A stretch of 64,000 bases of DNA from contig NZ_JALKFT010000012.1 of assembly GCF_023242945.1 (NCBI RefSeq), positions 99,554 through 163,553 on the forward strand, given 5' to 3'. Source of the DNA: Frankia umida. GTDB taxonomy: Bacteria > Actinomycetota > Actinomycetes > Frankiales > Frankiaceae. Within the stretch, counting starts at the first letter, position 1. Every line of letters begins with the position of its first letter. Below are positions 1 to 8,565 of this stretch, one piece after another. The notes under the pieces are model-generated. The model saw only the letters and a program-made list of their open reading frames with translations, made no database searches and was not told the origin of the DNA. A program made the position numbers and the translations under genes.

Positions 1-771
1 CTGCTGGTCGCCTTCGTCCTTCGTGAGGCGACCGTGGCGCGGCCACTGCTGCCGCTGGGGATTTTCCGGTCCCGTTCGGTGTCCGCGGCCAATGCGGTGC
101 AGTTCCTGCTGATCGCCGGCCTGTTCGGTCTGCTTTATTTCGGCACCCTGTATCTGCAGCGTGTGCTCGGCTACAGCCCGCTGCAGGCCGGACTGGCGTA
201 TGTCCCGATCGCGGTGACGATCGCGGTGGTCTCGCTCGGCCTGGCCGCCCGACTGACCATGTCGATCGGCCCCCGCGTCATGCTGATCGGTGGACTCACA
301 CTTGTCGTGCTGGGTTTCGTCGGCCTTTCGTTCGCCCGCGCCGACGGCACCTACGTCGTCGACTTCCTGCCGGCATCCGTCCTGCTGGGTTGGGGTGCCG
401 GTCTGGCCATGCCCGCGGCCATGGGGCTGGGTATGTCGGCGGTGGCACCCCGCGACGCCGGTATCGCCTCGGGCCTGTTCAACACCAGCCAGCAGATCGG
501 CGGTGCGCTCGGACTGACCGTCCTGAACGCTTTCGTCAGCACACGGACCACCAGCCTGGTCGCCTCGGGTTCGACGCCGCGGGCCGCCCAGCTCGGCGGC
601 TACCATCTCGCCTTCCTGCTGGCGGCGGCCTTCGCCTTCGCCGCGCTGGTCGTGGCCGCCCTCGTCCTTCGGCCACGGACCGACACTCACCCCGCGTCGG
701 CGGCAGCGCCCCGGCCGGACGGTGCGAGGGCCGAGCGGGCGGCACCCGGGGAGCACCTCGCCGATGCCTGA
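1..771 (+). CDS. MFS transporter, DHA2/EmrB-QacA-like, C-terminal part
   Basis: The frame is open from base 1, so this gene is cut by the window edge; 256 residues are visible. They form alternating hydrophobic helices (for example LLIAGLFGLLYFGTLYL and LAFLLAAAFAFAALVVAAL) and end in a polar Pro/Ala-rich cytoplasmic tail. The sequence LGYSPLQAGLAYVPIA and the Gln-rich SGLFNTSQQIGGALG stretch are typical of the second half of 14-helix drug/H+ antiporters. It would export small toxic compounds using proton-motive force. A GTG at 34 is an internal codon and not the likely start. It overlaps the HxlR regulator by 8 bases, so the two are probably co-transcribed and the regulator may control this pump. 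The family is clear; the substrate is unknown. Confidence 0.85.
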   Translation: MLVAFVLREATVARPLLPLGIFRSRSVSAANAVQFLLIAGLFGLLYFGTLYLQRVLGYSPLQAGLAYVPIAVTIAVVSLGLAARLTMSIGPRVMLIGGLTLVVLGFVGLSFARADGTYVVDFLPASVLLGWGAGLAMPAAMGLGMSAVAPRDAGIASGLFNTSQQIGGALGLTVLNAFVSTRTTSLVASGSTPRAAQLGGYHLAFLLAAAFAFAALVVAALVLRPRTDTHPASAAAPRPDGARAERAAPGEHLADA

Positions 772-1234
772 CCCGACGGCCCAGCCGGATGGCATCGTAG
801 GGCTGGTCGACGGGAGTGCCATGCCTGATCTGCCCGATCAGCCCACCAGCAGCGAGCATGCCAGCGACCTCATCGCGCGGGCCTGTCCGGTCACCGAGGT
901 GATCGACCGGGTCGCCGGCAAGTGGAGCATCCTGATCATCATCGCGGTGGCCGACGCACCTGCACGCTTCACCGAACTCGAGCGGGCCATCGACGGGATC
1001 AGCCGGCGGATGCTCACGCTGACCCTGCGCAACCTCGAACGGGACGGGCTGCTCACCCGCACGGTCTACGCCACCGTCCCGCCGAAGGTCGACTACCGAC
1101 TCACGGAGATGGCCCGCGAACTGCTCGTGGCCCTGCAGACCCTCACCGCCTGGGCCGAGCGGCACCGCGGCGACATCACCGCCGCCCGCCTCGACTATGA
1201 CGCGACCCTCGCCTCCGGCATCCTGCACCCATAG
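764..1234 (+). CDS. HxlR-family winged-helix regulator
   Basis: The HxlR domain begins near residue 41 with CPVTEVIDRVAGKWSILII and continues through RFTELERAIDGISRRML and LERDGLLTR, the recognition helix and wing of this family. HxlR proteins are dimeric DNA-binding regulators, often responding to reactive aldehydes, quinones or oxidants through a conserved Cys, here C41. I chose the ATG at 764, which overlaps the MFS stop (ATGCCTGA) and has GGGGAG ten bases upstream. The in-frame ATG at 821 with GGGAG four bases upstream is a credible alternative giving 137 residues. The stop-start overlap implies translation coupled to the exporter gene. Confidence 0.85.
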   Translation: MPDPTAQPDGIVGLVDGSAMPDLPDQPTSSEHASDLIARACPVTEVIDRVAGKWSILIIIAVADAPARFTELERAIDGISRRMLTLTLRNLERDGLLTRTVYATVPPKVDYRLTEMARELLVALQTLTAWAERHRGDITAARLDYDATLASGILHP

Positions 1235-1399
1235 CCACCCTCGCCCTCGTGTCACAGCCTTCGCCGCCAGCACCCCCACGCGCCCGAGCGTCCACGACAC
1301 GCGAGGTCAGCCAGGCCGACGTCGATTGCGCTGGACGTGACATCCCGACCTAGAGTAAATCCCTATATCATGTCAAACTAGGACAAAAGGAATGCCGGT

Positions 1400-1558
1400 G
1401 TGCATACAAACGCTCGAAGCACCGCGTCCGACATCACCCCCACCACCACGGGCGACCTCCAAGCGAACCGTGCACCGCGCTTCCGCGACCGCCTCGACCA
1501 CGGAACATCAACCCATCGTGGACTCCCAGCCGAAATGGACAGGCGGCGCCACAAGTAG
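1400..1558 (+). CDS. Possible 52-residue peptide of unknown function
   Basis: A GTG at 1400 lies eight to nine bases after AAAAGGA, a good ribosome site, and opens 52 codons ending at TAG 1556-1558. The peptide is Thr/Arg/His-rich (begins VHTNARSTASDI, ends AEMDRRRHK) with no transmembrane segment or recognised domain. The region just upstream is relatively AT-rich, as a promoter would be. I do not recognise a family. It may be a leader or a chance frame. Confidence 0.22.
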   Translation: MHTNARSTASDITPTTTGDLQANRAPRFRDRLDHGTSTHRGLPAEMDRRRHK

Positions 1559-1862
1559 GCTTGGAGGTACACGGCAGGCATCTGGATGTCACCTTCGAGG
1601 CATGCCAAATGGGTGTAATCGCTGATATTTGAGCAGACACCCATCACTGGCGCCTGGGGGCGAACGGCCTGTAACGGCCAGATAACACAAAGATGAATGA
1701 ATTGCCCGATCGCCGAACGAGTGACGCCGAGCGCAGTCACGAACCACCAATCGGATGAGCTCTGGGCGTCGGGCCGTGGGCCAGCGGTGGCAGCGACCAC
1801 AGGCAACAACCTACTCAACGACGCCCTGTCGTCTAGGATGACGACCTGACCGCACGCTGACA

Positions 1863-1884
1863 GTCAGATTCGTCAAGATCTGAC
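1863..1884. promoter_or_regulatory. Inverted repeat upstream of the AAA ATPase gene
   Basis: GTCAGAT at 1863-1869 and ATCTGAC at 1878-1884 are perfect 7-base arms separated by 8 bases, 46 bases before the ATPase start. Twenty bases further on, CGTCGATCGACG (1904-1915) is a perfect 12-base palindrome. Either could bind a repressor of the defence module. No regulator gene is adjacent, so the ligand protein is unknown. Confidence 0.4.
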
Positions 1885-1929
1885 GAGAAGGAGCGACTGG
1901 TAGCGTCGATCGACGACGTTGGGGTAGCC

Positions 1930-3216
1930 ATGCTGATCCGCTTTCAGGTGACAAACTTCCGATCGATCCTCAGCCCAGCCGAGCTATCGATGATCGCAAT
2001 CGACGAGGGGCGTGAAGGCGCGCGTCGCGTGGCACTCCTCGGCGAGAGCCTGGTCACCGTGGCGGCGATTTTCGGACCCAACGCATCGGGGAAGTCCAAT
2101 GTCATCGCCGCCTTCGCCTGGCTCCGAGATGCCGTGCAGCACTCGCTCCGGCAGTGGGAAACCGAGATTCCGGTTGATCCCCACGCCTTCGGTAACGGCC
2201 CAGATTCCCCGACGGAATTTGTTGTCGATTACCTGATCGGCGGCGTCCGCTTCGAGTACGTGCTAAGACTCGATCGGACGGCAGTGCACTACGAGGCACT
2301 GTTCCACTACCCCGAAAAAAAGCGCCGGAGAATATTTGAGCGCGAGGCTCTGGAGCTCAAGCTGCAACGCGGCCTCGGCGGCCTCTCCGGCACCCGGGAG
2401 CTACTCACCGATTCGACGCTCGCCCTCTCCGTGGCGGCTCGTTTCAGGGAGCCGCTGGTCAGCGACTTTGTTCGGGCACTGACCCGCGCGCAGACGTTCG
2501 GCATGCCCCGCCGTTCCAGGCCCACCACACGGGGCGGACGGAGCCTCTCGGCCTCCCGGGCATCGATCCGATGGTTCGACAATCAGTCGGCTACGTCGCA
2601 GCCGGGTCTCTTCGACGATACGGACCTACCGACCCCGGACCGAGAACTGGCCCTGGCCCTGCTTAGAATGGCGGACATGGGCATAGTCGACGTTCTCATC
2701 GACGATGAGGAGGTGCCAAGACCTGGTGATCCAGGCTCCACGCGGGTACTCCGCGGCGTTCGCCTCGTCCACGACGCGGACGAGGAGCACGTCCCGCTTG
2801 AGTTCATCGCCGAGTCCCACGGCACCCAGATCTGGTTCGATCTGATCGGCCCGGTCCTGGTAGCCCTCCAGGCAGGTGGGCTGCTCCTGTTCGACGAGCT
2901 GGACGCGAGCCTCCACCCGGCGCTGTCCGCGCAGCTGATCAGACTGTTTCACGACCGCGCCACGAATCCGAGGGGCGCCCAGCTGGTCTTCGCGGCCCAC
3001 AACACCAGTCTCCTGAATCATCTGAACCGGGATGAGGTCTGGCTTACCGAGAAGAACAGGGCCGGAGCCACCCGGCTGGGTGCCCTCGCCGACTTCGCCG
3101 GCGAGCGGGTGCGGCGGTCCCAGAACCTCGAGTCGGCCTACCTGCATGGCAGGTTCGGCGCCGTCCCGGACATCAACCAGGCTGACCTCATCTACTCCCT
3201 GCGACGCATCGGCTAG
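1930..3216 (+). CDS. AAA/ABC-type ATPase, RloA/AbiLi-like
   Basis: The protein has 428 residues. The N-terminus (FQVTNFRSI) is that of SMC/OLD-like ATPases. Walker A GPNASGKS is at residues 49-56. A signature-like ESHGTQIWF lies shortly before Walker B LLLFDE (D322, E323), followed by the D-loop LDASLHP and a switch histidine in FAAHN (H357). This is the AAA_15/AAA_21 architecture of the ATPase partner in RloAB, AbiL and PARIS-type defence pairs. It would sense infection and control the partner nuclease. The downstream RloB gene starts 5 bases after the stop. Codon use is less GC-biased than in the flanking genes (note the AAAAAA run near 2320), which suggests horizontal acquisition. Confidence 0.85.
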   Translation: MLIRFQVTNFRSILSPAELSMIAIDEGREGARRVALLGESLVTVAAIFGPNASGKSNVIAAFAWLRDAVQHSLRQWETEIPVDPHAFGNGPDSPTEFVVDYLIGGVRFEYVLRLDRTAVHYEALFHYPEKKRRRIFEREALELKLQRGLGGLSGTRELLTDSTLALSVAARFREPLVSDFVRALTRAQTFGMPRRSRPTTRGGRSLSASRASIRWFDNQSATSQPGLFDDTDLPTPDRELALALLRMADMGIVDVLIDDEEVPRPGDPGSTRVLRGVRLVHDADEEHVPLEFIAESHGTQIWFDLIGPVLVALQAGGLLLFDELDASLHPALSAQLIRLFHDRATNPRGAQLVFAAHNTSLLNHLNRDEVWLTEKNRAGATRLGALADFAGERVRRSQNLESAYLHGRFGAVPDINQADLIYSLRRIG

Positions 3217-3221
3217 TCTCG

Positions 3222-3878
3222 GTGCCGTCCAGGAGGTCGAGCTCCAGACCACTCAGGCGAAGAGCACAGGTGCGCCCCCTGAAGAAGACGTATGTTATTT
3301 TCTGCGAGGGCAGGTACTCCGAGCCGGATTACATCAGTGGCATCAAACAGCTGCCACACGTGGCCGCAAACTCTGCGATCAGCATTGAGATCGACTCAGA
3401 GCGGGGAGTGCCGCTGAAGCTCGTACAGCGGGCAATCGAGCGCAGCCACGAGCAGGATATTGATGAATGCTGGTGCGTCTTCGACGTCGAATGGCCGGAG
3501 AATCATCCGAACCTGATCCAGGCAATAACACTCGCGCAACAACACGGAATCAAGGTCGCGGTTTCCAACCCCAGTTTCGAGCTCTGGCTTTCCCTTCATT
3601 TCGAAGACTCCACGCGCTTCGTGAGCACCGAGAACGCGGAGCGTCGAAGCAAGCAACTTGACGGCCGTTCCGGCAAGCGGATCGATGCGTCCATCTATAT
3701 GCCGCGACGAGCGGCTGCCGTTGCCCGGGCCCGCGCCCTCGACGTGCGTCACGCGCGCAACGAAGTTTCCTTCCCCAGGAACAATCCTTCATCATCCATG
3801 GCTGACCTGCTCGAAGCAATAGATCGACAGCCGCCGGCGCGTGGGGGCTCGACTCGTGCGCCGGCGCCGATCAGCTGA
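3222..3878 (+). CDS. RloB-family putative nuclease
   Basis: The protein has 218 residues. The basic start (RPLRRRAQVRPLKK) followed by VIFCEGRYSEPDY, with E29 and E34, matches the RloB signature. Later VFDVEWPEN and SNPSFELWLSLHFED fit the acidic and NPxFExWLLLHF motifs of the family. RloB proteins are thought to be TOPRIM-like nucleases. Paired with an AAA ATPase they form RloAB/AbiL-type abortive-infection modules. I kept the GTG at 3222 because the Arg-rich N-terminus is normal for the family; GTG 3270 is an alternative. It is almost certainly co-transcribed with the ATPase. Confidence 0.82.
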   Translation: MPSRRSSSRPLRRRAQVRPLKKTYVIFCEGRYSEPDYISGIKQLPHVAANSAISIEIDSERGVPLKLVQRAIERSHEQDIDECWCVFDVEWPENHPNLIQAITLAQQHGIKVAVSNPSFELWLSLHFEDSTRFVSTENAERRSKQLDGRSGKRIDASIYMPRRAAAVARARALDVRHARNEVSFPRNNPSSSMADLLEAIDRQPPARGGSTRAPAPIS

Positions 3879-3939
3879 TGCGCGGTGACATGGTGAGGGA
3901 CGGGCTGAACGCCGTCCGGCGAGGCGAGGCGTCGCCGGG

Positions 3940-4902
3940 TCAGGGAAGGGCATAGCTGCTTTCCGCCGCGGGCAGTGAGTTCGCCCGCAGGCGGGTGGCG
4001 TCGCGGCCGGGTGGGGCGCCGAACAGCCTGCGGTACTCGCGGTTGAACTGGGTGGGGCTGTCGTAGCCGACCTGATGACCAACCGCGGCGACATCCCCCG
4101 CGGCGGTGAGCAGCAGAGTACGGGCCTGTTGCAGCCGAAGGCGTTTCTGGAACTGCAGCGGGCTGAGCGCGGTGACCGCGCGGAAACGGCGGTGGAAGGC
4201 GGACGGGCTCATCCCGGCGAGGCGGGCGAGATCGGCGATGCGCAGCGGTTCCGCGTAGTGCGCACGAATCCAGCGGATGGCGCGGCTGACCTGAGCGAGT
4301 ACGCTGTCGGCAAGGCTCACCTGGCGGATCGTCGGGCCGTGCGGGCCGGTGAGCAGCCGCCAGTGGATCTCCCGTTCGAGTAGCGGCGCGAGGACCGGTG
4401 CGTCCGCCGGATGGTCAAGCAGCCGAAGCAGACGGACCGCCGCGTCCAGCAGGTCGGTGCTGGCCTCACTCGTCGCCAGCGCCGACACCGGCGCCGCTGC
4501 CGGCGAAGTCGTCGCCGTGACACGTTCCGCGCCTGGCGCGTGGAGCAGCAGTGGCGCAAGGACCGCGGGCCGCAGCACAACGCCCAGGGCGAGCGCGGGC
4601 GTACCCGCTGAGGCGTCCAGGAAATGGCCGGCCACGGGGACGTCGGCGGACACGACCAGGCACTGGCCGGTTCGGTACTCGTGCACCTCGTCGCCGAGCA
4701 TCAGCCGCTTGCCGCCCTGGGCCATGACCACAAGCAGCGGCTCGGCCACCGAGTAGTCCGGTGCCACGCTCGTCACCCGGGACAGCAGCAGTCCGGGCAC
4801 GGGGGTGCGCAGGTCCGGGCGGGCATGCCGGGCGATGAGCTCGCGCAGCTCCGCCAGCGCGGCGTCGGACGTCGGCGGGGACGGCTGCGGTCGCATCATC
4901 AT
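3940..4902 (-). CDS. AraC-family regulator with cupin-like N-terminal domain
   Basis: The protein has 320 residues. The N-terminal half (AraC_N type: PGLLLSRVTS, PLLVVMAQGGKRLMLGD, LVVSADVPVAGHF) would bind a ligand. The C-terminal ~100 residues hold the double helix-turn-helix (LRIADLARLAGMSPSAFHRR and VGYDSPTQFNREYRRLFG). The frame is open much further upstream, but three consecutive ATGs at 4894-4902 follow GGCGGGATGG, and an extension would run into the divergent reductase. Regulators of this subtype usually sit beside the oxidoreductase they control, so the aldo/keto reductase starting at 5065 is the likely target through the shared 162-base intergenic region. Confidence 0.88.
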   Translation of the reverse strand: MMMRPQPSPPTSDAALAELRELIARHARPDLRTPVPGLLLSRVTSVAPDYSVAEPLLVVMAQGGKRLMLGDEVHEYRTGQCLVVSADVPVAGHFLDASAGTPALALGVVLRPAVLAPLLLHAPGAERVTATTSPAAAPVSALATSEASTDLLDAAVRLLRLLDHPADAPVLAPLLEREIHWRLLTGPHGPTIRQVSLADSVLAQVSRAIRWIRAHYAEPLRIADLARLAGMSPSAFHRRFRAVTALSPLQFQKRLRLQQARTLLLTAAGDVAAVGHQVGYDSPTQFNREYRRLFGAPPGRDATRLRANSLPAAESSYALP

Positions 4903-5064
4903 GACGGTGCCATCCCGCCACGTCCACTGGCAAGTCCGATCGGAGCATAGTCGACAGGATCGGGCAAGAGGATGCATGGATTGGTCTACCGTCCGCCGGG
5001 CGGGGCGGGCTTCGATGGACGAGCACGGCAGACGCCAGCCACGACCCGGATGGAGCAGTCGACC

Positions 5065-6195
5065 ATGGCTCTTGATCACTATGTCACCCTGGGACGATCG
5101 GGTCTTCGAGTGAGCCCGTTCGCGCTCGGTGCGATGACCTTCGGCGAGGATCCGGGCGGCGCCGGGTGCAGCGTCGAGGAGTCCGAACGCATCCTGACCG
5201 CCTACCTGGAGCGCGGCGGGAACTTCGTCGACACCGCCAACTTCTATACGAACGGGCATTCCGAGCGGATACTCGGCGACTACTTCGCGGCCCGGCCCGG
5301 GCACCGCGACCGGGTGGTGCTCGCCTCGAAGTTCTTCACCAACATGTTTCCCGGCGACCCCAACGCAGGGGGCGCCGGACGCCGCGCGATCCTCGCGCAG
5401 CTACACGAGACGCTGCGCCGCCTGCGCACCGACCATCTCGACCTGTACTGGCTGCACAACTGGGATCGCAACACCCCGATCGAGGAGACGATGCGCACCC
5501 TCGACGATCTGGTCCGCGCCGGCAAGGTCCGCTACCTCGGCTTCTCGAACACTCCGGCATGGCTGACCGCCCAGGCCCAGACGACGGCCCTGCTGCGCGG
5601 ATGGACACCGTTGGTCGCGCTGCAGGTCGAGTACTCACTGCTGGCGCGCACCGTCGAGGGTGAGCTCGCGCCGTTCGCCCGCGACCAGGGTCTGGCGCTC
5701 GTTCCGTGGAGCCCACTGAAGAACGGTTTTCTCTCCGGCAAGTACCGCCGCGCCGCCACCTCCCCCGCGGCCTCCGACTCCTCCGCGGCCTCCGACTCCC
5801 CCGCTGTGGGCATCGACTCGGCGCGCACCGCCTACGTCGGGCTGCCCACCCCCGCGCAGCGTCCGGTGATCGACGCCGTGGCGCAGGTCGCGGACGAGTG
5901 TGGCACGTCGTCCGCCGCGGTGGCGCTGGCCTGGTTGCACGCCCGGACGGGGGCGGTCGTGCCGATCATCGGCGCCCGGCGCGTCGCGCAGCTCACCGAC
6001 AACCTGGCCAGCCTCACCCTCACCCTGGACGCGGACCAGCTTCGCCGACTCGACGAGATCTCCGCCCCCGTCCTCGGCTACCCCGCCGCGATGCACGGTG
6101 CGCTGCGCGCGATGCTGCAGTTCGCCGGCACCACCGTGGACGGCGAACCGTCCACCGTCTACCCGCCGCTGCTGGCGAACTCCGTCCGCTACTAG
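5065..6195 (+). CDS. Aldo/keto reductase
   Basis: The protein has 376 residues and an AKR TIM-barrel. The catalytic tetrad is visible: D56 and Y61 in DTANFYTNG, K89 in LASKFF, H131 in LYWLHNW. NADPH-binding features near the C-terminus (VPIIGARRVAQLTDNL) are present. It should reduce aldehydes or ketones to alcohols. The ATG at 5065 has GGAGC eight bases upstream; an earlier open frame to 4972 is not needed. A Ser/Ala-rich insert (residues ~231-250) lies in a loop. Divergent transcription from the AraC gene suggests regulation by it. Confidence 0.9.
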   Translation: MALDHYVTLGRSGLRVSPFALGAMTFGEDPGGAGCSVEESERILTAYLERGGNFVDTANFYTNGHSERILGDYFAARPGHRDRVVLASKFFTNMFPGDPNAGGAGRRAILAQLHETLRRLRTDHLDLYWLHNWDRNTPIEETMRTLDDLVRAGKVRYLGFSNTPAWLTAQAQTTALLRGWTPLVALQVEYSLLARTVEGELAPFARDQGLALVPWSPLKNGFLSGKYRRAATSPAASDSSAASDSPAVGIDSARTAYVGLPTPAQRPVIDAVAQVADECGTSSAAVALAWLHARTGAVVPIIGARRVAQLTDNLASLTLTLDADQLRRLDEISAPVLGYPAAMHGALRAMLQFAGTTVDGEPSTVYPPLLANSVRY

Positions 6196-6220
6196 CGTGG
6201 TCCGTGATGGCTCGGCGCGC

Positions 6221-7369
6221 TCAGAAGCCGAGGTCGCGACCGATGATCTCTTTCATGATCTCGTTGGAGCCGGCCCAGATGCGGGTGACCCGGCCGTCCA
6301 TCCATGCCTGGGCCGCGCGGTACTCGGTCATGTAGCCGTAGCCGCCGTGCAGCTGCACGCAGGCGTCGAGCACCTCGTTCTGCACCTGCGACGACCACCA
6401 TTTCGCCTTGGCGGCGTCGACCGCGGACAGGGCGCCCTCGCTGTGCGCGGCGACGCAGGCGTCGATGAACGCCTGGGCGACGTCGAGCTGGGTGACCAGT
6501 TCGGCGAGCAGGAACTTGTTGTGCTGGAAGCTGCCGATCGGGGCGCCGAACGCGCGCCGCTCACGGGCGTAGGTGATGGTCTCGGCGAGGATCGCGTCGG
6601 CGTGGGCGAGGTTGGTGACCGCACAGCTGATCCGTTCCTGCGGGAGGCGTTCCATCATCGCCACGAAGCCGCGGTCGACCTCGCCGAGCACCGCGTCGGC
6701 GCCGACCCGAAGGTCGGTGAAGAACAGTTCGGCGGTGTCGGCCTCGTGCTGGCCGACCTTGTCGAGTTTGCGGCCGCGGGTGAAGCCCGCCATGCCCTCC
6801 TCGACGGCGAACAGGGTGATGCCACGGGCGGGCTTGGCATCGGGGTTGGTCCGGGCTGCGATGATGACGAGTTCCGCCGAGGAACCGTTGGTGATGAACG
6901 TCTTCGACCCGTTGATGATCCAGTCGGGTCCGTCACGCACCGCGGTGGTGCGCAGCGCCGCCAGGTCCGATCCGCCGGACGCCTCGGTCATCCCGATCGC
7001 GGTGACGATCTCGCCCGCGCAGAACCCGGGCAGCCAGCGTTCGCGCTGCTCCGGCGTGGTGAGTTCGACCAGATACGGCGCGACGATGTCGGTGTGCAGG
7101 CTGAACGAGGTGGCCACGCCCAGGCTCGCCTTCGCCAGCTCCTCGAGCCAGACGGCGTTGAACCGGTAGTCGCCGACACCGCTGCCGCCAAGCTCCTCGG
7201 GGATGCCGACGCCGAGGAAGCCGGCCTCGCCGGCCTCCCGCCAGGCGGCGCGGTCGATGAGCCGCTGGGTGAGGTAGGTCGGCAGCCCCGGCTCGATGGT
7301 CCGCTCGACGAAGGCCCGCACCGACGCGCGGAACAGCTCATGGTCGGCGTCGAACAACGTCCGCTGCAC
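6221..7369 (-). CDS. Acyl-CoA dehydrogenase
   Basis: The protein has 382 residues with all three domains: the N-terminal helical part (LFDADHELFRASVRAFVER), the middle beta domain (IGMTEASGGSDLAALRTTAV, which binds FAD and acyl-CoA) and the C-terminal four-helix domain (ERRAFGAPIGSFQHNKFLLA). The C-terminal motif reads RIWAGSNEIMKEIIGRDL, with Ala where medium-chain enzymes carry their catalytic Glu. The base must therefore be on another helix, as in isovaleryl- and long-chain-type enzymes. The GTG start is preceded by GGGAGG. It converges on the reductase gene with a 25-base gap. The substrate cannot be told from sequence. Confidence 0.9.
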   Translation of the reverse strand: MQRTLFDADHELFRASVRAFVERTIEPGLPTYLTQRLIDRAAWREAGEAGFLGVGIPEELGGSGVGDYRFNAVWLEELAKASLGVATSFSLHTDIVAPYLVELTTPEQRERWLPGFCAGEIVTAIGMTEASGGSDLAALRTTAVRDGPDWIINGSKTFITNGSSAELVIIAARTNPDAKPARGITLFAVEEGMAGFTRGRKLDKVGQHEADTAELFFTDLRVGADAVLGEVDRGFVAMMERLPQERISCAVTNLAHADAILAETITYARERRAFGAPIGSFQHNKFLLAELVTQLDVAQAFIDACVAAHSEGALSAVDAAKAKWWSSQVQNEVLDACVQLHGGYGYMTEYRAAQAWMDGRVTRIWAGSNEIMKEIIGRDLGF

Positions 7370-7488
7370 CCGGACCTCCCCTGCACACCAGCACTGTCAC
7401 GCGCTGTAAGGGTACTGCCCGGGCTGCGGACTCGCTACGGTCGATCTGACGACGGCATGGCAGACGACAGCGCAGGAGGCAGTGACCC

Positions 7489-8529
7489 ATGCGGTATCGC
7501 AAGCTCGCCCGGACCGGTGTCGAGGTCAGCACCCAGTGCCTGGGCGCGATGATGTTCGGCCCGATCGGCAACGACGACCAGGACGAGGCCGTCCGCATCA
7601 TCCACCGGGCGCTCGACGCCGGGATCAACTTCATCGACACCGCCGACGTCTACTCCCAGGGCGTCAGCGAGGAAATCGTCGGCCGGGCCCTGCAGGGTCG
7701 CCGGGACGACGTCGTGCTCGCCACGAAGTTCTTCAACCCGATGGGAGACGAGCGCAACCGCCGCGGCGGCTCGCGGCGCTGGATCATCCGCGCCGTCGAG
7801 GACAGTCTGCGCCGCCTCGACACCGACCACATCGATCTCTACCAGATCCACCGGCACGACTGGGACGTCGATCTGGAGGAGACCCTCGGCGCCCTGACCG
7901 ACCTGGTGCGCGCCGGCAAGGTGCGTTACCTCGGATCGTCGACGTTCCCGGCGGACTGGATCATCGAGGCGCAGTGGGCGGCACGGCGACGCGGCAGCGA
8001 ACGGTTCGTCTGCGAGCAACCGCAGTACTCCATCTTCGCCCGCAGGATCGAGGAGGCGGTGCTGCCGGCGGCGCTGCGCCACGACGTGGGTGTGATCCCC
8101 TGGAGCCCGCTGGCCGGCGGCTGGTTGACCGGCAAGTACCGCCGCGGCCAGGACATCCCGGGCGGTTCGCGCTACGGCAAGGACGGCCCGTTCGCCCAGC
8201 GCCGGGCCGATGCCGACCTCAACGACGACCCGAGCACCCCCGTCCGCTATGACGCGGTGGAGTCGCTGGTCACCATCGCCGAGCAGGCCGGTCTTTCGCT
8301 GACCCACCTGGCGTTGGCGTTCGTCGACGCGCATCCGGCGATCACTGCGGCCATCATCGGTCCGAAGACGATGGCCCAGCTCGAGGACCTCCTCGGCGCC
8401 GCCGACGTCGTCCTGGACGCGGCGACCCTGGACGCGATCGACAAGGTCGTCCCGCCGGGCACCGACATCAGCGGTGTGAACCACTTCGACCGCAGCCCCG
8501 CCCTCGACCCCGCCCGCCGCCGCCGCTGA
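7489..8529 (+). CDS. Aldo/keto reductase, second copy
   Basis: The protein has 346 residues, with an AKR tetrad D50, Y55, K80 and H121. It is related to but distinct from the reductase at 5065; it carries GCG-rich loops such as NPMGDERNRRGGS that are found in the YghZ/Tas-like group. It should be an NADPH-dependent carbonyl reductase. GGAGG lies nine bases before the ATG. It is divergent from the acyl-CoA dehydrogenase across 119 bases, so a shared regulator is possible. The 3' end converges on the Hsp70-like gene with a 36-base gap. Confidence 0.9.
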   Translation: MRYRKLARTGVEVSTQCLGAMMFGPIGNDDQDEAVRIIHRALDAGINFIDTADVYSQGVSEEIVGRALQGRRDDVVLATKFFNPMGDERNRRGGSRRWIIRAVEDSLRRLDTDHIDLYQIHRHDWDVDLEETLGALTDLVRAGKVRYLGSSTFPADWIIEAQWAARRRGSERFVCEQPQYSIFARRIEEAVLPAALRHDVGVIPWSPLAGGWLTGKYRRGQDIPGGSRYGKDGPFAQRRADADLNDDPSTPVRYDAVESLVTIAEQAGLSLTHLALAFVDAHPAITAAIIGPKTMAQLEDLLGAADVVLDAATLDAIDKVVPPGTDISGVNHFDRSPALDPARRRR

Positions 8530-8565
8530 CCCATCCGTCCACCCGGCCCTGCTCCTGCCGCGCGG

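Larger units (their letters stand above)
1235..1929. other. Gene-poor stretch between the HxlR gene and the RloAB-like module
   Basis: About 700 bases with no confident gene. Base composition is noticeably less GC-rich around 1345-1400 and 1610-1700. It holds one possible short peptide gene (1400-1558) and two symmetrical elements just before the ATPase gene (1863-1884 and 1904-1915). The opposite-strand open frame at 1378-1818 has no family resemblance and no good ribosome site. Confidence 0.5.

Noticed and set aside
1378..1818. 146-residue minus-strand frame in the first intergenic region
   Set aside because: No ribosome site, no domain, composition unlike neighbouring genes.
4903..5304. 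N-terminal extension of the AraC frame
   Set aside because: It would overlap the divergent reductase; triple ATG at 4894-4902 with a ribosome site is sufficient.
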